Counted from the stretch's first letter, positions 17,761 through 26,257 are shown. The stretch is 64,000 nucleotides of DNA from Streptococcus sp. HMSC072G04 (GCF_001813295.1 NZ_KV812016.1:272383-336382), one strand, 5' to 3'. Program-made: numbers and translations. Notes: generated by a model not told the origin, from the sequence alone.

Positions 17761-18483
17761 ATGACTCAATTTTTTTACTTACTTCGTTGGAACTATCTTC
17801 GTCAAAAAGATCTATTTCTACTCTTTACGCTAGCTCAGGTTCTGTTATCCATTTCACTTCTTTTTGGTTATCCACTAGTGATCGGTGAGATTGATACGAC
17901 AGCTGCCTACTATCTCTCTTCTGGTTCAGTTCTGATAGGAATCATTTCTATTGGCTGTACTATCTCATCCCCTGTTATAGCAAATGCGAAGTCAGAAGGA
18001 CATGTAGACTACGTACGAGCCCTTCCAATACCACGAATTCTGATTTCCTTAGCAGATCTTTGGATGTGGATGATTGCTATTTTGCCTGGAGTGTTCATTT
18101 CTGTCATACTGGGCTATTTTCGTTTTTCTGTCCGCCTAAATGTATCTGTTCTGGCTGCTTTCATCCTATTTCTTATCTGTCTTACGATGATCAGTCTTGG
18201 ATTTGCCATTGCGTATACTTTTTCTCCCAATATTGTCACGCTGATGTCTCAGTTGATTCTCATGATTGGTTTGATGTTTTCACCAATCATGTACCCTGCA
18301 AGTCGTCTTCCAGATTGGATAAACCATCTCTATCATGTTCTTCCATTTGTCCCTTCTGTCAACCTCCTACGAGCTTGTGTCTATAGTCATGGTCATGTCT
18401 CATTTTTTGACTTCACCATTCTGATCATCTGGATTTTGTTAACACAGTTACTGATCTTGAGAGTTCTTTATAAGGAAAAATAA
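17761..18483 (+). CDS. ABC-2 type transporter permease
   Basis: A 240-residue membrane protein with six predicted helices in the ABC-2 exporter layout, including a conserved re-entrant segment around LMFSPIMYPASRLPDW. It starts one base after the ATPase stop. The pair likely exports, or protects against, a peptide or other amphiphile sensed by the neighbouring LytTR system. The substrate cannot be told from the sequence. Confidence 0.85.
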   Translation: MTQFFYLLRWNYLRQKDLFLLFTLAQVLLSISLLFGYPLVIGEIDTTAAYYLSSGSVLIGIISIGCTISSPVIANAKSEGHVDYVRALPIPRILISLADLWMWMIAILPGVFISVILGYFRFSVRLNVSVLAAFILFLICLTMISLGFAIAYTFSPNIVTLMSQLILMIGLMFSPIMYPASRLPDWINHLYHVLPFVPSVNLLRACVYSHGHVSFFDFTILIIWILLTQLLILRVLYKEK

Positions 18484-18497
18484 AGGAAGGAGGATCT

Positions 18498-18542
18498 ATG
18501 TTTTTCATCATTAAAACAGTGTTCTCTTTAAAAGGAGTTTAA
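18498..18542 (+). CDS. Tiny ORF (14 residues) after the ABC exporter
   Basis: MFFIIKTVFSLKGV is preceded by a near-perfect ribosome site (GGAAGGAGG) five bases from its ATG and lies 14 nt after the permease stop in the same transcript. It is hydrophobic with two lysines. It may be a small peptide product, the surviving start of a lost gene, or chance. No double-glycine leader is present. Confidence 0.3.
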   Translation: MFFIIKTVFSLKGV

Positions 18543-18602
18543 TTGAAAAGATTTACAAATGTTTCCCTACAACAAAAATCAACATCTGCGTTCAGATGTT
18601 GA
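18543..18602 (+). CDS. Tiny TTG-start ORF running into a terminator
   Basis: A 19-codon frame (MKRFTNVSLQQKSTSAFRC) starts directly after the previous stop, with AAAGGAG five bases upstream, and ends in the terminator stem. The tandem arrangement with good ribosome sites is suggestive, but the length and the overlap with the terminator make coding doubtful. Confidence 0.2.
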   Translation: MKRFTNVSLQQKSTSAFRC

Positions 18603-18612
18603 TTTTTTTTAA
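18579..18612 (+). terminator. Terminator of the ABC exporter operon
   Basis: ATCAACATCTG/CAGATGTTGAT perfect 11-bp stem followed by a run of eight T. Confidence 0.9.
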
Positions 18613-18636
18613 TATATCCACTAAGCCCTTTGTATC

Positions 18637-19170
18637 TTATTTGTAATACCAGTGGTGTTTGAGGCTGGCAAAAATCGCCTTGCTGGTGATCGTGATGATG
18701 ACCAGTTTGATGAGATCGGCAAGGATAAAGGGAGCAACGACCAAAGCAAATGCTTTTTGGAGATCAGTATGCGTGACCAGCATAAAGCCGATGGCTCCTG
18801 ATACAAAGAGGAGAGCACTACTGAGGAGATTGGCAAAAAAGATAGTGAAAATGCTGGATTTAGCATTGGTCAATAGAGATGTGATCCATGCTCGGAATGG
18901 GAAGAAGAGGAGGAAACCAGCGGTAGGGCCAAGGAAATGCGAAGCGCCACCAGCACCGCCTGCAAATACTGGAAAGCCTAAGAAGCCTAATAGCAGGTAA
19001 AGGCAGACTGTGACAAAGGCATGGCTGGGTTTATAGATGGTCCCGATGATCCCGATCATGAGTGTCTGTAGGGTCAAAGGAATAGGCCCAAAGGGAACGG
19101 TGAATTGAGACAAGACGCAAATCATTGCGGTACCGATGGCAATTAAGACTAAAGGAAATGTTTTCTTCAT
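18637..19170 (-). CDS. bioY: Biotin ECF transporter substrate-binding subunit BioY
   Basis: The S component that binds biotin and works with a shared energy-coupling module encoded elsewhere. The 177-residue protein has about six helices and BioY hallmarks: FTVPFGPIPLTLQTL near residue 25, the GGAGGASHFLGPTAG biotin-binding loop near residue 70, and a conserved C-terminal half. It is monocistronic and converges on the ABC operon. A BirA-type operator overlaps its translation start region, so expression should fall when biotin is plentiful. Confidence 0.93.
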   Translation of the reverse strand: MKKTFPLVLIAIGTAMICVLSQFTVPFGPIPLTLQTLMIGIIGTIYKPSHAFVTVCLYLLLGFLGFPVFAGGAGGASHFLGPTAGFLLFFPFRAWITSLLTNAKSSIFTIFFANLLSSALLFVSGAIGFMLVTHTDLQKAFALVVAPFILADLIKLVIITITSKAIFASLKHHWYYK

Positions 19171-19173
19171 AAC

Positions 19174-19204
19174 AGTTAACCTCGTATTTATTTTATGGTA
19201 ACTA
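19174..19204 (-). promoter_or_regulatory. Predicted BirA operator of bioY
   Basis: On the minus strand, TAGTTACC and GGTTAACT form inverted half-sites separated by 15 bp, matching the Firmicutes BirA pattern of TTAACC-N14/15-GGTTAA. A -10-like TAGAAT overlaps the distal half-site and the bioY ribosome site (CGAGG) abuts the other, so binding would block transcription. Confidence 0.6.
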
Positions 19205-19376
19205 TTCTACAATAAGGGGTTCATCCTGTCAATAGCCCACGCTTATTTTAGGATTTTTTAAGTAAAAATTTAGGCAGGCTTAAGAATCTTGAAGTATAAT
19301 CGCCATACTTAAAGGATCGAGCTCCCTTTAAAATTTAAAAGACAAGTACTTGTAAAAAAAGATAAAAGGTAAAAAG

Positions 19377-19970
19377 ATGAATCAAAAAGAAACAAAACAA
19401 GTAGTCGAAACGCAAGAATCAAAAGAAAAAATGGTTGTCCTCAAACGAAGCCCTAAGTGGTGGATTGGAATGGCAGCAGTTGGTGGATTGTTGGTCGGTG
19501 CTGGAAGCGGCTTTGGTGTCGGTGTCATCGCCTCTCAATCTTCCAATAACCAACAATTTTCTCAACCAGTCCAAACGGGTCAAAACCAAGGATCTAATCA
19601 GCAACAAAATAGTCAAAATGGCCATGCTTCACAAGGAAACCAGCAAAATGGTGGCCCACAGAATGGCGGACCTCAAGGCGGTGGCCCACAGGATGGCGGA
19701 CCTCAAGGCGGTGGTCCACAAGGTGGCCCGCAAGATGGCGGACCTCAAGGCGGTGGTCCACAAGGTGGCCCGCAAGGAGGTGGTCCTGGTCAGATGCCGC
19801 AAGAAGGCAATGGTGGCCCACAAGGGAATGGTCCAGAAAATGGCATGAACCAATCTGGCGGACAAGAAGGGAACCAGGGTTCCTCTAAAAAGTCCAATAA
19901 GAAGAATTCAAAAAATAAAAACAAGACGAGTGATAGTCAAAGTAACAAAGAAAACACGACAAACTCATAG
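19377..19970 (+). CDS. Membrane-anchored Gly/Gln/Pro-rich repeat protein
   Basis: Not a recognised family. The 197 residues consist of a charged N-terminal 25, a single membrane helix (about 29-53, WWIGMAAVGGLLVGAG) with no clear signal peptidase site, a low-complexity domain of NGGPQ/GGGPQ/DGGPQ repeats (about 85-140), and a lysine/asparagine/serine tail. Topology suggests a short cytoplasmic end with the repeat region outside. There is no LPxTG motif. A TATAAT lies at 19295-19300 and only a weak hairpin separates the gene from ciaR, so some readthrough into ciaRH is possible. Perfect internal DNA repeats suggest that the length varies between strains. Confidence 0.75.
   Translation: MNQKETKQVVETQESKEKMVVLKRSPKWWIGMAAVGGLLVGAGSGFGVGVIASQSSNNQQFSQPVQTGQNQGSNQQQNSQNGHASQGNQQNGGPQNGGPQGGGPQDGGPQGGGPQGGPQDGGPQGGGPQGGPQGGGPGQMPQEGNGGPQGNGPENGMNQSGGQEGNQGSSKKSNKKNSKNKNKTSDSQSNKENTTNS
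19692..19775 (+). repeat. Two perfect 42-bp tandem repeats inside the Gly/Gln/Pro gene
   Basis: The unit starting GATGGCGGACCTCAAGG (19692-19733) is repeated exactly at 19734-19775 and encodes DGGPQGGGPQGGPQ twice. Degenerate 9-bp sub-units continue on both sides from about 19650 to 19800. Confidence 0.9.
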
Positions 19971-20044
19971 AATTAGCCTTCCTAAGGCAGGCTGAATTTG
20001 ATCATAAAACCAAGTTCTAAACTATAGGAAATGAAGGCAAGTCG

Positions 20045-20053
20045 TGTTATAAT
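20045..20053 (+). promoter_or_regulatory. Extended -10 promoter of ciaRH
   Basis: TGTTATAAT, 52 nt before the ciaR start, with no recognisable -35. No exact TTTAAG-N5-TTTAAG CiaR site was found here. Confidence 0.6.
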
Positions 20054-20105
20054 GGTTAAGAATAGATTAGAAAGACTCACTCACGAAAGAGAAGAGGATA
20101 CGACA

Positions 20106-20786
20106 ATGATTAAAATTCTATTGGTCGAAGATGACCTTGGTTTGTCAAATTCAGTATTTGATTTTTTAGATGATTTTGCGGACGTCATGCAGGTCTTTGA
20201 CGGAGAAGAAGGTCTTTACGAAGCAGAAAGCGGGATCTATGATTTGATTTTGCTGGACCTCATGCTTCCTGAAAAAGACGGCTTCCATGTCTTGAAAGAA
20301 TTGCGTGAAAAAGGCGTGACAACCCCTGTTTTGATCATGACAGCTAAAGAAAGTCTGGATGACAAAGGACACGGATTTGAGCTGGGGGCAGACGATTACC
20401 TCACCAAACCTTTCTACCTAGAAGAGCTTAAGATGCGGATTCAAGCCCTCTTGAAGCGCTCAGGAAAAGTGAATGAAAACACCCTTAATTATGGCAATTT
20501 GAAGGTCAACTTATCTACCAATTCGACTTACGTGGACGGTAAGGAAGTGGAACTTCTTGGGAAGGAATTTGATCTCTTGGTCTATTTCCTTCAAAACCAA
20601 AATGTCATCCTTCCAAAAACACAGATTTTCGATCGCCTTTGGGGCTTTGACAGTGATACGACTATCTCTGTTGTTGAGGTCTATGTTTCAAAAATCCGTA
20701 AGAAATTAAAAGGTACTGATTTCGTTGAGAGCTTGCAAACATTACGCAGTGTGGGGTATATCTTAAAAGATGCTAACCAGAATTAA
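20106..20786 (+). CDS. ciaR: Response regulator CiaR
   Basis: An OmpR-type regulator of the Cia system, which controls competence, beta-lactam and envelope-stress tolerance and the csRNA small RNAs in pneumococcus. The 226 residues begin [10 protein letters not shown]; the phosphoacceptor is D51 in [13 protein letters not shown], the conserved lysine is in YLTKPF, and the C-terminal winged helix is at 130-224. The sequence is close to pneumococcal CiaR as I remember it. The ATG at 20106 follows AGAAGAGGA; the longer in-frame start at 20031 lies before the promoter. Confidence 0.95.
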   Translation: MIKILLVEDDLGLSNSVFDFLDDFADVMQVFDGEEGLYEAESGIYDLILLDLMLPEKDGFHVLKELREKGVTTPVLIMTAKESLDDKGHGFELGADDYLTKPFYLEELKMRIQALLKRSGKVNENTLNYGNLKVNLSTNSTYVDGKEVELLGKEFDLLVYFLQNQNVILPKTQIFDRLWGFDSDTTISVVEVYVSKIRKKLKGTDFVESLQTLRSVGYILKDANQN

Positions 20787-22140
20787 GAAAACTGTCGGAG
20801 AAGATGATTTTTCCTACTTCATCCGATATTTTGGGCTCTTTACCTTGATATTTTCAGCAATGACCTTGATTATCATTCAGGTTATGCGCTCGAGTCTCTA
20901 TACAACTGTCGATGAGAACCTCAAGACTTTAAGTAAGGATCCTTATTCGCTAGCGGCTATTGCTTATCGGGACCAGCGACAATCGAAAGATAAGGATAAT
21001 GATGAAGATCCTGAGGTGATGATCCCAGATCATGATAAATCAGAACCCAAAGGAGATGTCACATCCAATACCACTGTTGTACTGCTCAACAGAAATTATG
21101 AAAATCTGACGACAGGCAACGGATTTTTAAACTTTAAATCTGTCACTTTTGGCCGGAAGTTGCTCAACAAAGTTTCCCAGCTCCAAATTACAAATAGCTA
21201 CGGGAAAAAAGAAAGTTACCGTGCTTATATGACAGATTTGGGATTGACTGATGATGGGGGAAGTGACGTCAAGTATGCGGTTATCATGACCAATATTAGT
21301 CAGTTGGAGCAGACGAGTGAAGAGCACGAAAGTCAAATCGCTCTTGTCATGATCTGCTTCTGGGGAATTTCTTTGTTTGCTAGTCTTTTCCTAGCACGTC
21401 TCAGCGTTAAACCCCTTCTTGAGAGTATGCAAAAGCAAAAGGCTTTCGTAGAAAATGCCTCCCATGAATTGCGGACACCTTTAGCAGTCCTCCAAAATCG
21501 CCTCGAAACGCTTTTTAGAAAACCTGAGGCAACCATCATGGAGTCAAGTGAGAGTATTGCATCCAGCTTGGATGAAGTTCGAAATATGAAGCTCTTGACC
21601 ACCAACCTTCTTAATATTGCCCGGAGGGATGATGGCTTGAAGCCAGAGATAGAAGAAATTGAGCCAAGCTTTTTTGATCAGACCTTCTCGAATTTTGAGA
21701 TCATTGCGGAAGAAAATGGCAAATTCTTCCAGGGGGACAATCAGGTGGACAAGGTCATTTGTTCTGATAAAACGCTCCTCAAGCAGTTGATGACCATTCT
21801 CTATGACAATGCCTTGAAGTACACCGACGAAGATGGTGAGATTCAGTTTGAAGTCCAGTTGAAGGACAAAAATCTTCTTTTGAGAGCACTGGATAATGGA
21901 CCTGGTGTTCGAGACGAGGACAAGAAACGGATCTTTGATCGTTTTTACCGGGTGGATAAAGCCAGAACCCGCCAAAAAGGTGGATTTGGTTTGGGGCTAT
22001 CTTTAGCTAAACAAATTGTAGAGGCTTTTAAGGGAACCATTCAAGTTAAAGATAATAAACCAAAAGGTTCCATCTTTGAAGTAAAATTATCCATCAAGAC
22101 GGAAAGTCGTAAAAAAATCGTTCATAATTTAAAAAAATAG
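20770..22140 (+). CDS. ciaH: Sensor histidine kinase CiaH
   Basis: Membrane sensor partner of CiaR, 456 residues. It has a membrane helix at about 20-40, an extracytoplasmic domain (about 41-188) that differs from the cytoplasmic part by a charged insert near residues 70-95, a second helix (about 189-209), the H-box [11 protein letters not shown] (H232), and HATPase motifs [13 protein letters not shown] and GGFGLGLS. Its start overlaps ciaR by 17 nt, so expression is coupled. The sensed signal is unknown. Confidence 0.95.
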   Translation: MLTRIKKTVGEDDFSYFIRYFGLFTLIFSAMTLIIIQVMRSSLYTTVDENLKTLSKDPYSLAAIAYRDQRQSKDKDNDEDPEVMIPDHDKSEPKGDVTSNTTVVLLNRNYENLTTGNGFLNFKSVTFGRKLLNKVSQLQITNSYGKKESYRAYMTDLGLTDDGGSDVKYAVIMTNISQLEQTSEEHESQIALVMICFWGISLFASLFLARLSVKPLLESMQKQKAFVENASHELRTPLAVLQNRLETLFRKPEATIMESSESIASSLDEVRNMKLLTTNLLNIARRDDGLKPEIEEIEPSFFDQTFSNFEIIAEENGKFFQGDNQVDKVICSDKTLLKQLMTILYDNALKYTDEDGEIQFEVQLKDKNLLLRALDNGPGVRDEDKKRIFDRFYRVDKARTRQKGGFGLGLSLAKQIVEAFKGTIQVKDNKPKGSIFEVKLSIKTESRKKIVHNLKK

Positions 22141-22155
22141 AAATGAGGAAAACTT

Positions 22156-22536
22156 ATGAGTTCAAAAATGTTGCACACTTGCCTTCGTGTGGAAAACTTA
22201 GAAAAATCAATCGCTTTTTACCAAGATGCTTTTGGTTTTGAAGAAAAACGTCGGAAAGATTTTCCAGACTACAAGTTCACGATTGTCTATTTGGCCTTGC
22301 CTGGAGATGACTATGAGTTGGAATTGACTTATAATTATGATCATGGTCCATATGTGATTGGAGACGGCTACGCACACGTTGCCTTGAGTACTCCTGATCT
22401 AGAAGCTTTAAATGCCGAACACAAGGCTAAAGGCTATGAAGTGACGGAACCAAAAGGTCTTCCAGGAACGCAACCGAATTACTATTTCGTTGTAGATCCA
22501 GATGGATATAAAGTAGAAGTCATTCGCGAAAAATAA
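22156..22536 (+). CDS. gloA: Lactoylglutathione lyase (glyoxalase I)
   Basis: A vicinal-oxygen-chelate fold enzyme that detoxifies methylglyoxal with a thiol cofactor. The 126 residues hold two beta-alpha-beta-beta-beta modules with metal ligands in LHTCLRV (His), YELELTYN (Glu), YAHVAL (His) and YKVEVI (Glu). A GAGGA ribosome site precedes the ATG, 15 nt after ciaH, so it may be read from the ciaRH transcript; a terminator follows. Confidence 0.88.
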   Translation: MSSKMLHTCLRVENLEKSIAFYQDAFGFEEKRRKDFPDYKFTIVYLALPGDDYELELTYNYDHGPYVIGDGYAHVALSTPDLEALNAEHKAKGYEVTEPKGLPGTQPNYYFVVDPDGYKVEVIREK

Positions 22537-22550
22537 GAGTGATTAAAAAT

Positions 22551-22588
22551 AGGGGCCACTGCCGGTGACGACAGTCGCCCTCTTTTTT
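22551..22588 (+). terminator. Terminator after gloA
   Basis: AGGGGC-CACTG and CAGT-CGCCCT pair around a GCCGGTGACGA loop, followed by a T-run. Confidence 0.65.
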
Positions 22589-22631
22589 ATGAAACCATTT
22601 ACAAAAAAGGAATGTTTTTTCGATAGAAATT

Positions 22632-22640
22632 TGCTATAAT
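22632..22640 (+). promoter_or_regulatory. Extended -10 promoter immediately before pgdA
   Basis: TGCTATAAT ends six bases before the pgdA ATG, so transcription should begin at or within a base or two of the start codon. No ribosome site is possible on such a transcript. Confidence 0.65.
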
Positions 22641-22646
22641 AAAGTT

Positions 22647-24029
22647 ATGAGATTCAAACACACGAAAACTATATTATTAATCATTACAAATCTCCTTTTA
22701 CTGAGTCTTTTGTATATCGGCTATCAAAAGATTCAAAGGGTTCGTGAACAAAAAGCCTATCAGGATCAGTTTGCCAAGGTCACCCAACTAGAGAAAAGCT
22801 CTGAAAAAGGGAAAGATGTTCAAGTTCAGGAAGGGATTATTGGGACATCTTATGTGACCACTTATTATCCTACTAAGGATGGACAAGCTGTTGAGATTAT
22901 TAAAGAGAAGATTCAAGAAGATCTTCAGCGTCTAGGATCTGATGAGAAAACCAAAGAGCCTAAGCATTTGACCTTCTACCATAGTGAAGTAGCAGAAGCG
23001 CCTTTTGTTGGCTATCACCCTATCCAAATTAAACGGGCTGAATACCAGTACAAGAAAGGAAAATTCATCAAAGATGAGACCGTGAAACTACCTCTCTTCT
23101 ACGTGGATGATGAGAACAATCCTCTGACCTTGAGTCAGGTCTTTGCGGATCCAGATGGTGCCAAACAGATCTTTTTGGAGGAATTGCGAGGGAATCTAGA
23201 CTTTCGTCAGTTGGATGAGGAAAGCATTGATCAAATGGTCGCCCACTTTTCAGAGTTGGATTTGAGCCAATGGGAATTCCAATATGAAAAAGGGAATTTT
23301 ACCATTCCATTTCCAAGCAAGGTTAAGGGAGATGATACCTTCACTGTTCCCTTGTCTAAATTCTATGATGTGATTGATACAGAGCGCTTGCTTCCTGACG
23401 ATCTAGCTTCTTACCAATCCTATATTGAAGAACGCCACCGTAAGATGATTGCTCTGACTTTTGATGATGGACCAGATCCAACCACGACTCCTCAGGCGCT
23501 GGCCATCTTAAAGAAATACAATGCCAAAGCTACCTTCTTTATGGTCGGAAAAAATGTTAGTGCGAATCCTGATATTGCCAAGCAAGTCCGCAAAGAGGGT
23601 CATCAAATTGGGAACCATACCTGGGATCACCCTCAATTACCAAAATTGAGCTTGGATAATGCTAAAAAAGAGATCTTGGATACCCAAGAAGCTATTCAAA
23701 AAGCGACAGGTGTGCAGACCAAGATTACCCGTCCTCCATATGGAGCCATCAATAACGCCATCCAATACGGAGTAGACCAATCCTTCATCATGTGGGATGT
23801 GGATAGCCTAGATTGGAAGACACATAATACGACGGCCATTCTCAATGAAGTGAAAAAAGAAGTCAAACCGGGTTCGATTATCCTCATGCATGATATCCAT
23901 CAAACCACGATTGACGCTCTACCGACCGTCCTTGACTACCTCAAATCGCAAGGCTATACCTTTGTAACGGTGGATGAGTTGTTGGATTATCAACTTGAAA
24001 GTCATCGCATCTATTACAATGGAAATTAA
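22647..24029 (+). CDS. pgdA: Peptidoglycan N-acetylglucosamine deacetylase PgdA
   Basis: Removes acetyl groups from GlcNAc in peptidoglycan, giving lysozyme resistance. The 460-residue protein has an N-terminal membrane anchor (about 8-26), a middle domain of about 230 residues as in pneumococcal PgdA, and a C-terminal NodB deacetylase domain with TFDDGP (D273, D274), HTWDH, RPPYG, DVDSLDW and LMHDIH. Length and layout match the pneumococcal enzyme. Its mRNA appears to be leaderless. Confidence 0.92.
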   Translation: MRFKHTKTILLIITNLLLLSLLYIGYQKIQRVREQKAYQDQFAKVTQLEKSSEKGKDVQVQEGIIGTSYVTTYYPTKDGQAVEIIKEKIQEDLQRLGSDEKTKEPKHLTFYHSEVAEAPFVGYHPIQIKRAEYQYKKGKFIKDETVKLPLFYVDDENNPLTLSQVFADPDGAKQIFLEELRGNLDFRQLDEESIDQMVAHFSELDLSQWEFQYEKGNFTIPFPSKVKGDDTFTVPLSKFYDVIDTERLLPDDLASYQSYIEERHRKMIALTFDDGPDPTTTPQALAILKKYNAKATFFMVGKNVSANPDIAKQVRKEGHQIGNHTWDHPQLPKLSLDNAKKEILDTQEAIQKATGVQTKITRPPYGAINNAIQYGVDQSFIMWDVDSLDWKTHNTTAILNEVKKEVKPGSIILMHDIHQTTIDALPTVLDYLKSQGYTFVTVDELLDYQLESHRIYYNGN

Positions 24030-24033
24030 TGTA

Positions 24034-24071
24034 AAAATCCTCTGCAGTTCAATTCACTAGCAGAGGATTTT
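24034..24071. terminator. Bidirectional terminator between pgdA and the helicase gene
   Basis: AAAATCCTCTGC/GCAGAGGATTTT is a perfect 12-bp stem flanked by A and T runs, serving both convergent genes. Confidence 0.85.
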
Positions 24072-24072
24072 C

Positions 24073-25158
24073 TTATTCATTTAAAAAGAGTTGAGAATTT
24101 TTTAAAACCAGTTCACGTACAGAAGCGTATTTTTTTAAGGATTTGAGTTCTTCTGGGTGGGTGATAAAGGTAATCACATAGCCATCACGCCCCATTCGTC
24201 CTGTTCGACCAGCACGGTGGGTATAGGTCTCCACATCACGGGGAATATCGTAGTTAATCACACACTCAAGATGTTCAATATCGATTCCACGAGCGACCAA
24301 ATCGGTGGCCAGCAAGAGGGTTAGCTGATGGTCTTTGAAGCGTTCCAGAATGACCTTGCGGTATTTGACATTGATATCGCTGGCCAGCGACACCGCCTCA
24401 ACACCCCGGTATTGTAGTTTTTCTTCAGCACTACCCAGATCAGATAGACTGTTGAAAAAAGCCAGACCACGAAAATCTTCGACGTAGGCGAGTTTGCGGA
24501 GCAATTCGACCTTGTCCCGCTTATCCACTTGCATATAAAAATGTTGGATATTATCCAAAGAAACTCCATCAACCGTCATGCGAAGAGTATTTTCCTCTAG
24601 CTGGTCTGGATCGACCTTGGCTGTGGCGCTCATGTAGATATATTGGTGGTCACGGGGAGCATAGTGGCTGATCTTGTCGACGAAGTGGTACTGAGAATCA
24701 CTTAGTAATTGGTCGAATTCATCTAAAATGATGGTTTCTACATTCATCATTTTGATCTTTTTCAGCTTGATCAGTTCAAAGATCCGACCAGGCGTCCCAA
24801 CCAGGATTTCGGGTCCTTTTTTGAGGCGTTCGATTTGCCGTTTTTGACTGGATCCTGAAAGGAAGAGTTGTGTCTGGAGACCGAGAGGCTCTGCCCATTG
24901 TTTGGTGACATCAAAAATTTGTCCTGCTAATTCTGTATTAGGAGCCAAAATCAAGAGTTGTTGGGCCTTCTTCGGTTTTAGTTTGAGCAAGCTCGGAAAG
25001 AGGTAGGCGAGTGTCTTACCAGTACCGGTAGGACTGATCCCGAGGACATTTTCTCCTTCATAGATAGGGGAGAAGATCTGTTCCTGAATCTCAGTGAATG
25101 TATCAAATCCGAGTGTTTCTAACTGGTCTTTCCAGCTTTGTGGAAATTGTTCTTTCAT
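24073..25158 (-). CDS. DEAD-box RNA helicase
   Basis: An ATP-dependent RNA helicase with only the two RecA domains, 361 residues. Visible motifs are Q-motif FTEIQEQIFSP, Walker A PTGTGKT, GTPGRI, motif II as DEFD rather than DEAD, SATAK, and HRAGRTGRMGRDG. It lacks the basic C-terminal tail of CshA, so it is a short form, perhaps closest to CshB. It overlaps the upstream oxidoreductase gene by 4 nt. Roles in ribosome assembly or mRNA decay are inferred from the family. Confidence 0.88.
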   Translation of the reverse strand: MKEQFPQSWKDQLETLGFDTFTEIQEQIFSPIYEGENVLGISPTGTGKTLAYLFPSLLKLKPKKAQQLLILAPNTELAGQIFDVTKQWAEPLGLQTQLFLSGSSQKRQIERLKKGPEILVGTPGRIFELIKLKKIKMMNVETIILDEFDQLLSDSQYHFVDKISHYAPRDHQYIYMSATAKVDPDQLEENTLRMTVDGVSLDNIQHFYMQVDKRDKVELLRKLAYVEDFRGLAFFNSLSDLGSAEEKLQYRGVEAVSLASDINVKYRKVILERFKDHQLTLLLATDLVARGIDIEHLECVINYDIPRDVETYTHRAGRTGRMGRDGYVITFITHPEELKSLKKYASVRELVLKNSQLFLNE

Positions 25159-26129
25159 TCTTTTTCATCCTTAAATTGTATTCCAGCGCTTTGACGCATC
25201 TGGTAGAGGGTTTCATGGACCTGCTCAGCTGTTTGTAACCACTCAAGATAAGCAGCTGGCTTTTGATGAGCGATGGCAAAGGCTTCTGCCTCTTCTTGCA
25301 TTTGGTGTGGGCAGGGCTGGATCGGAAGGTCGATGATTTCCCCAGAATGGCTGATGAAGCGGGCCTGGTTGATGGCTGCTACAGCATTGAGAGTTAGCGT
25401 TCCAGTCTTGGTGTAGATTTCAGCAGGTAAATGGCTGGTGATATTTTTCCCTGCCTGAATGGCAACCTGAAAATCTGGATAAATCAAGACACCTTGGCCA
25501 TAGAGATCAACCGAATTGGGTAATTGCTGAGCAGTATAGTGGCTGGAGATCGGTTCTCCAAAGAAGCCAATGGCCAGGTAGAGGCAGTAGACTCCCAGAT
25601 CCATCAAGGCTCCACCTGCATAGACATCCGAGAAAATATTGGGCATCTCACCTGCAAGAAGGGCCGGCAATTTGGAAGAATATTTGGCAAAGGTGAAGTT
25701 AGCGCCTAGTATTTCCTGGTTAGAGAGGAAGTTCTTAACTACTTGAAAGGCTGCTTCTTGGTAATTTCTAGCAGCTTCAAAGAGATAGACCTGGTGCTCA
25801 TTAGCGAGCTTGACCAGCTCCTTCCATTCAGAAGGCTTGGTCACAGCAGGTTTTTCAATGATGACATGCTTCTTTGCCAGAATAGCAAGCTTGGCCTGAG
25901 CGAAATGAAGAGAATTAGGGCTAGCAATGTAGACCACATCCAGCTCACTGTCTAAGAAGTCGATGACATCCGTGTAGCAAGAGATCGCCCCATAAGGCTC
26001 ACAAAACTCTTGAGCCGTCTTCATCTTTCTCGAATACACAGCCTGCAAGTGATAGTGGCCTGTCTCATGAGCAGCTGTAATAAATTCATGTGAAATCCAA
26101 CTCGTACCAATAATTCCCAGCTTTAACAT
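25155..26129 (-). CDS. Gfo/Idh/MocA family oxidoreductase
   Basis: An NAD(P)-dependent dehydrogenase of the glucose-fructose oxidoreductase family, 324 residues. The N-terminal Rossmann fold has GIIGTSWISHEF, then YIASPNSLH and the signature IIEKPAVTKPSEW containing the catalytic lysine of the EKP motif. The C-terminal domain is the alpha/beta substrate domain. The substrate is unknown. It is the first gene of a two-gene operon with the helicase, an association whose meaning is unclear. Confidence 0.85.
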   Translation of the reverse strand: MLKLGIIGTSWISHEFITAAHETGHYHLQAVYSRKMKTAQEFCEPYGAISCYTDVIDFLDSELDVVYIASPNSLHFAQAKLAILAKKHVIIEKPAVTKPSEWKELVKLANEHQVYLFEAARNYQEAAFQVVKNFLSNQEILGANFTFAKYSSKLPALLAGEMPNIFSDVYAGGALMDLGVYCLYLAIGFFGEPISSHYTAQQLPNSVDLYGQGVLIYPDFQVAIQAGKNITSHLPAEIYTKTGTLTLNAVAAINQARFISHSGEIIDLPIQPCPHQMQEEAEAFAIAHQKPAAYLEWLQTAEQVHETLYQMRQSAGIQFKDEKE

Positions 26130-26218
26130 AAGGTGTCCTTCCGTAATCGATTCACTCTATTATACCATGAAAAGGGGGAGGGGCGGGGTGAAAAATACTA
26201 GGGTTTATGAGAGTTTTT

Positions 26219-26227
26219 TGTTACAAT
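26219..26227 (+). promoter_or_regulatory. Extended -10 promoter of the glycosyltransferase gene
   Basis: TGTTACAAT, 31 nt before the start codon. It is also the first plus-strand promoter of the polysaccharide region. Confidence 0.55.
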
Positions 26228-26257
26228 AGAAAGTGAAGAAATCAAGGAGAGAGTTGA

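Noticed and set aside
19258-19275. Possible CiaR site (TTTAAG then TTTAGG) before the repeat-protein gene
   Set aside because: The spacing is six rather than five, the second half-site has a mismatch, and the distance to the -10 is too long for known CiaR promoters.
19342-19353. Perfect 12-bp palindrome ACAAGTACTTGT in the leader of the repeat-protein gene
   Set aside because: Short palindromes of this size are expected by chance in 64 kb, and no known operator matches.
19435-19865. Long frames on both strands over the Gly/Gln/Pro repeat gene
   Set aside because: A GC-rich tandem repeat with no stop codons opens several frames at once. Only the frame at 19377-19970 has an upstream promoter and a plausible protein layout.
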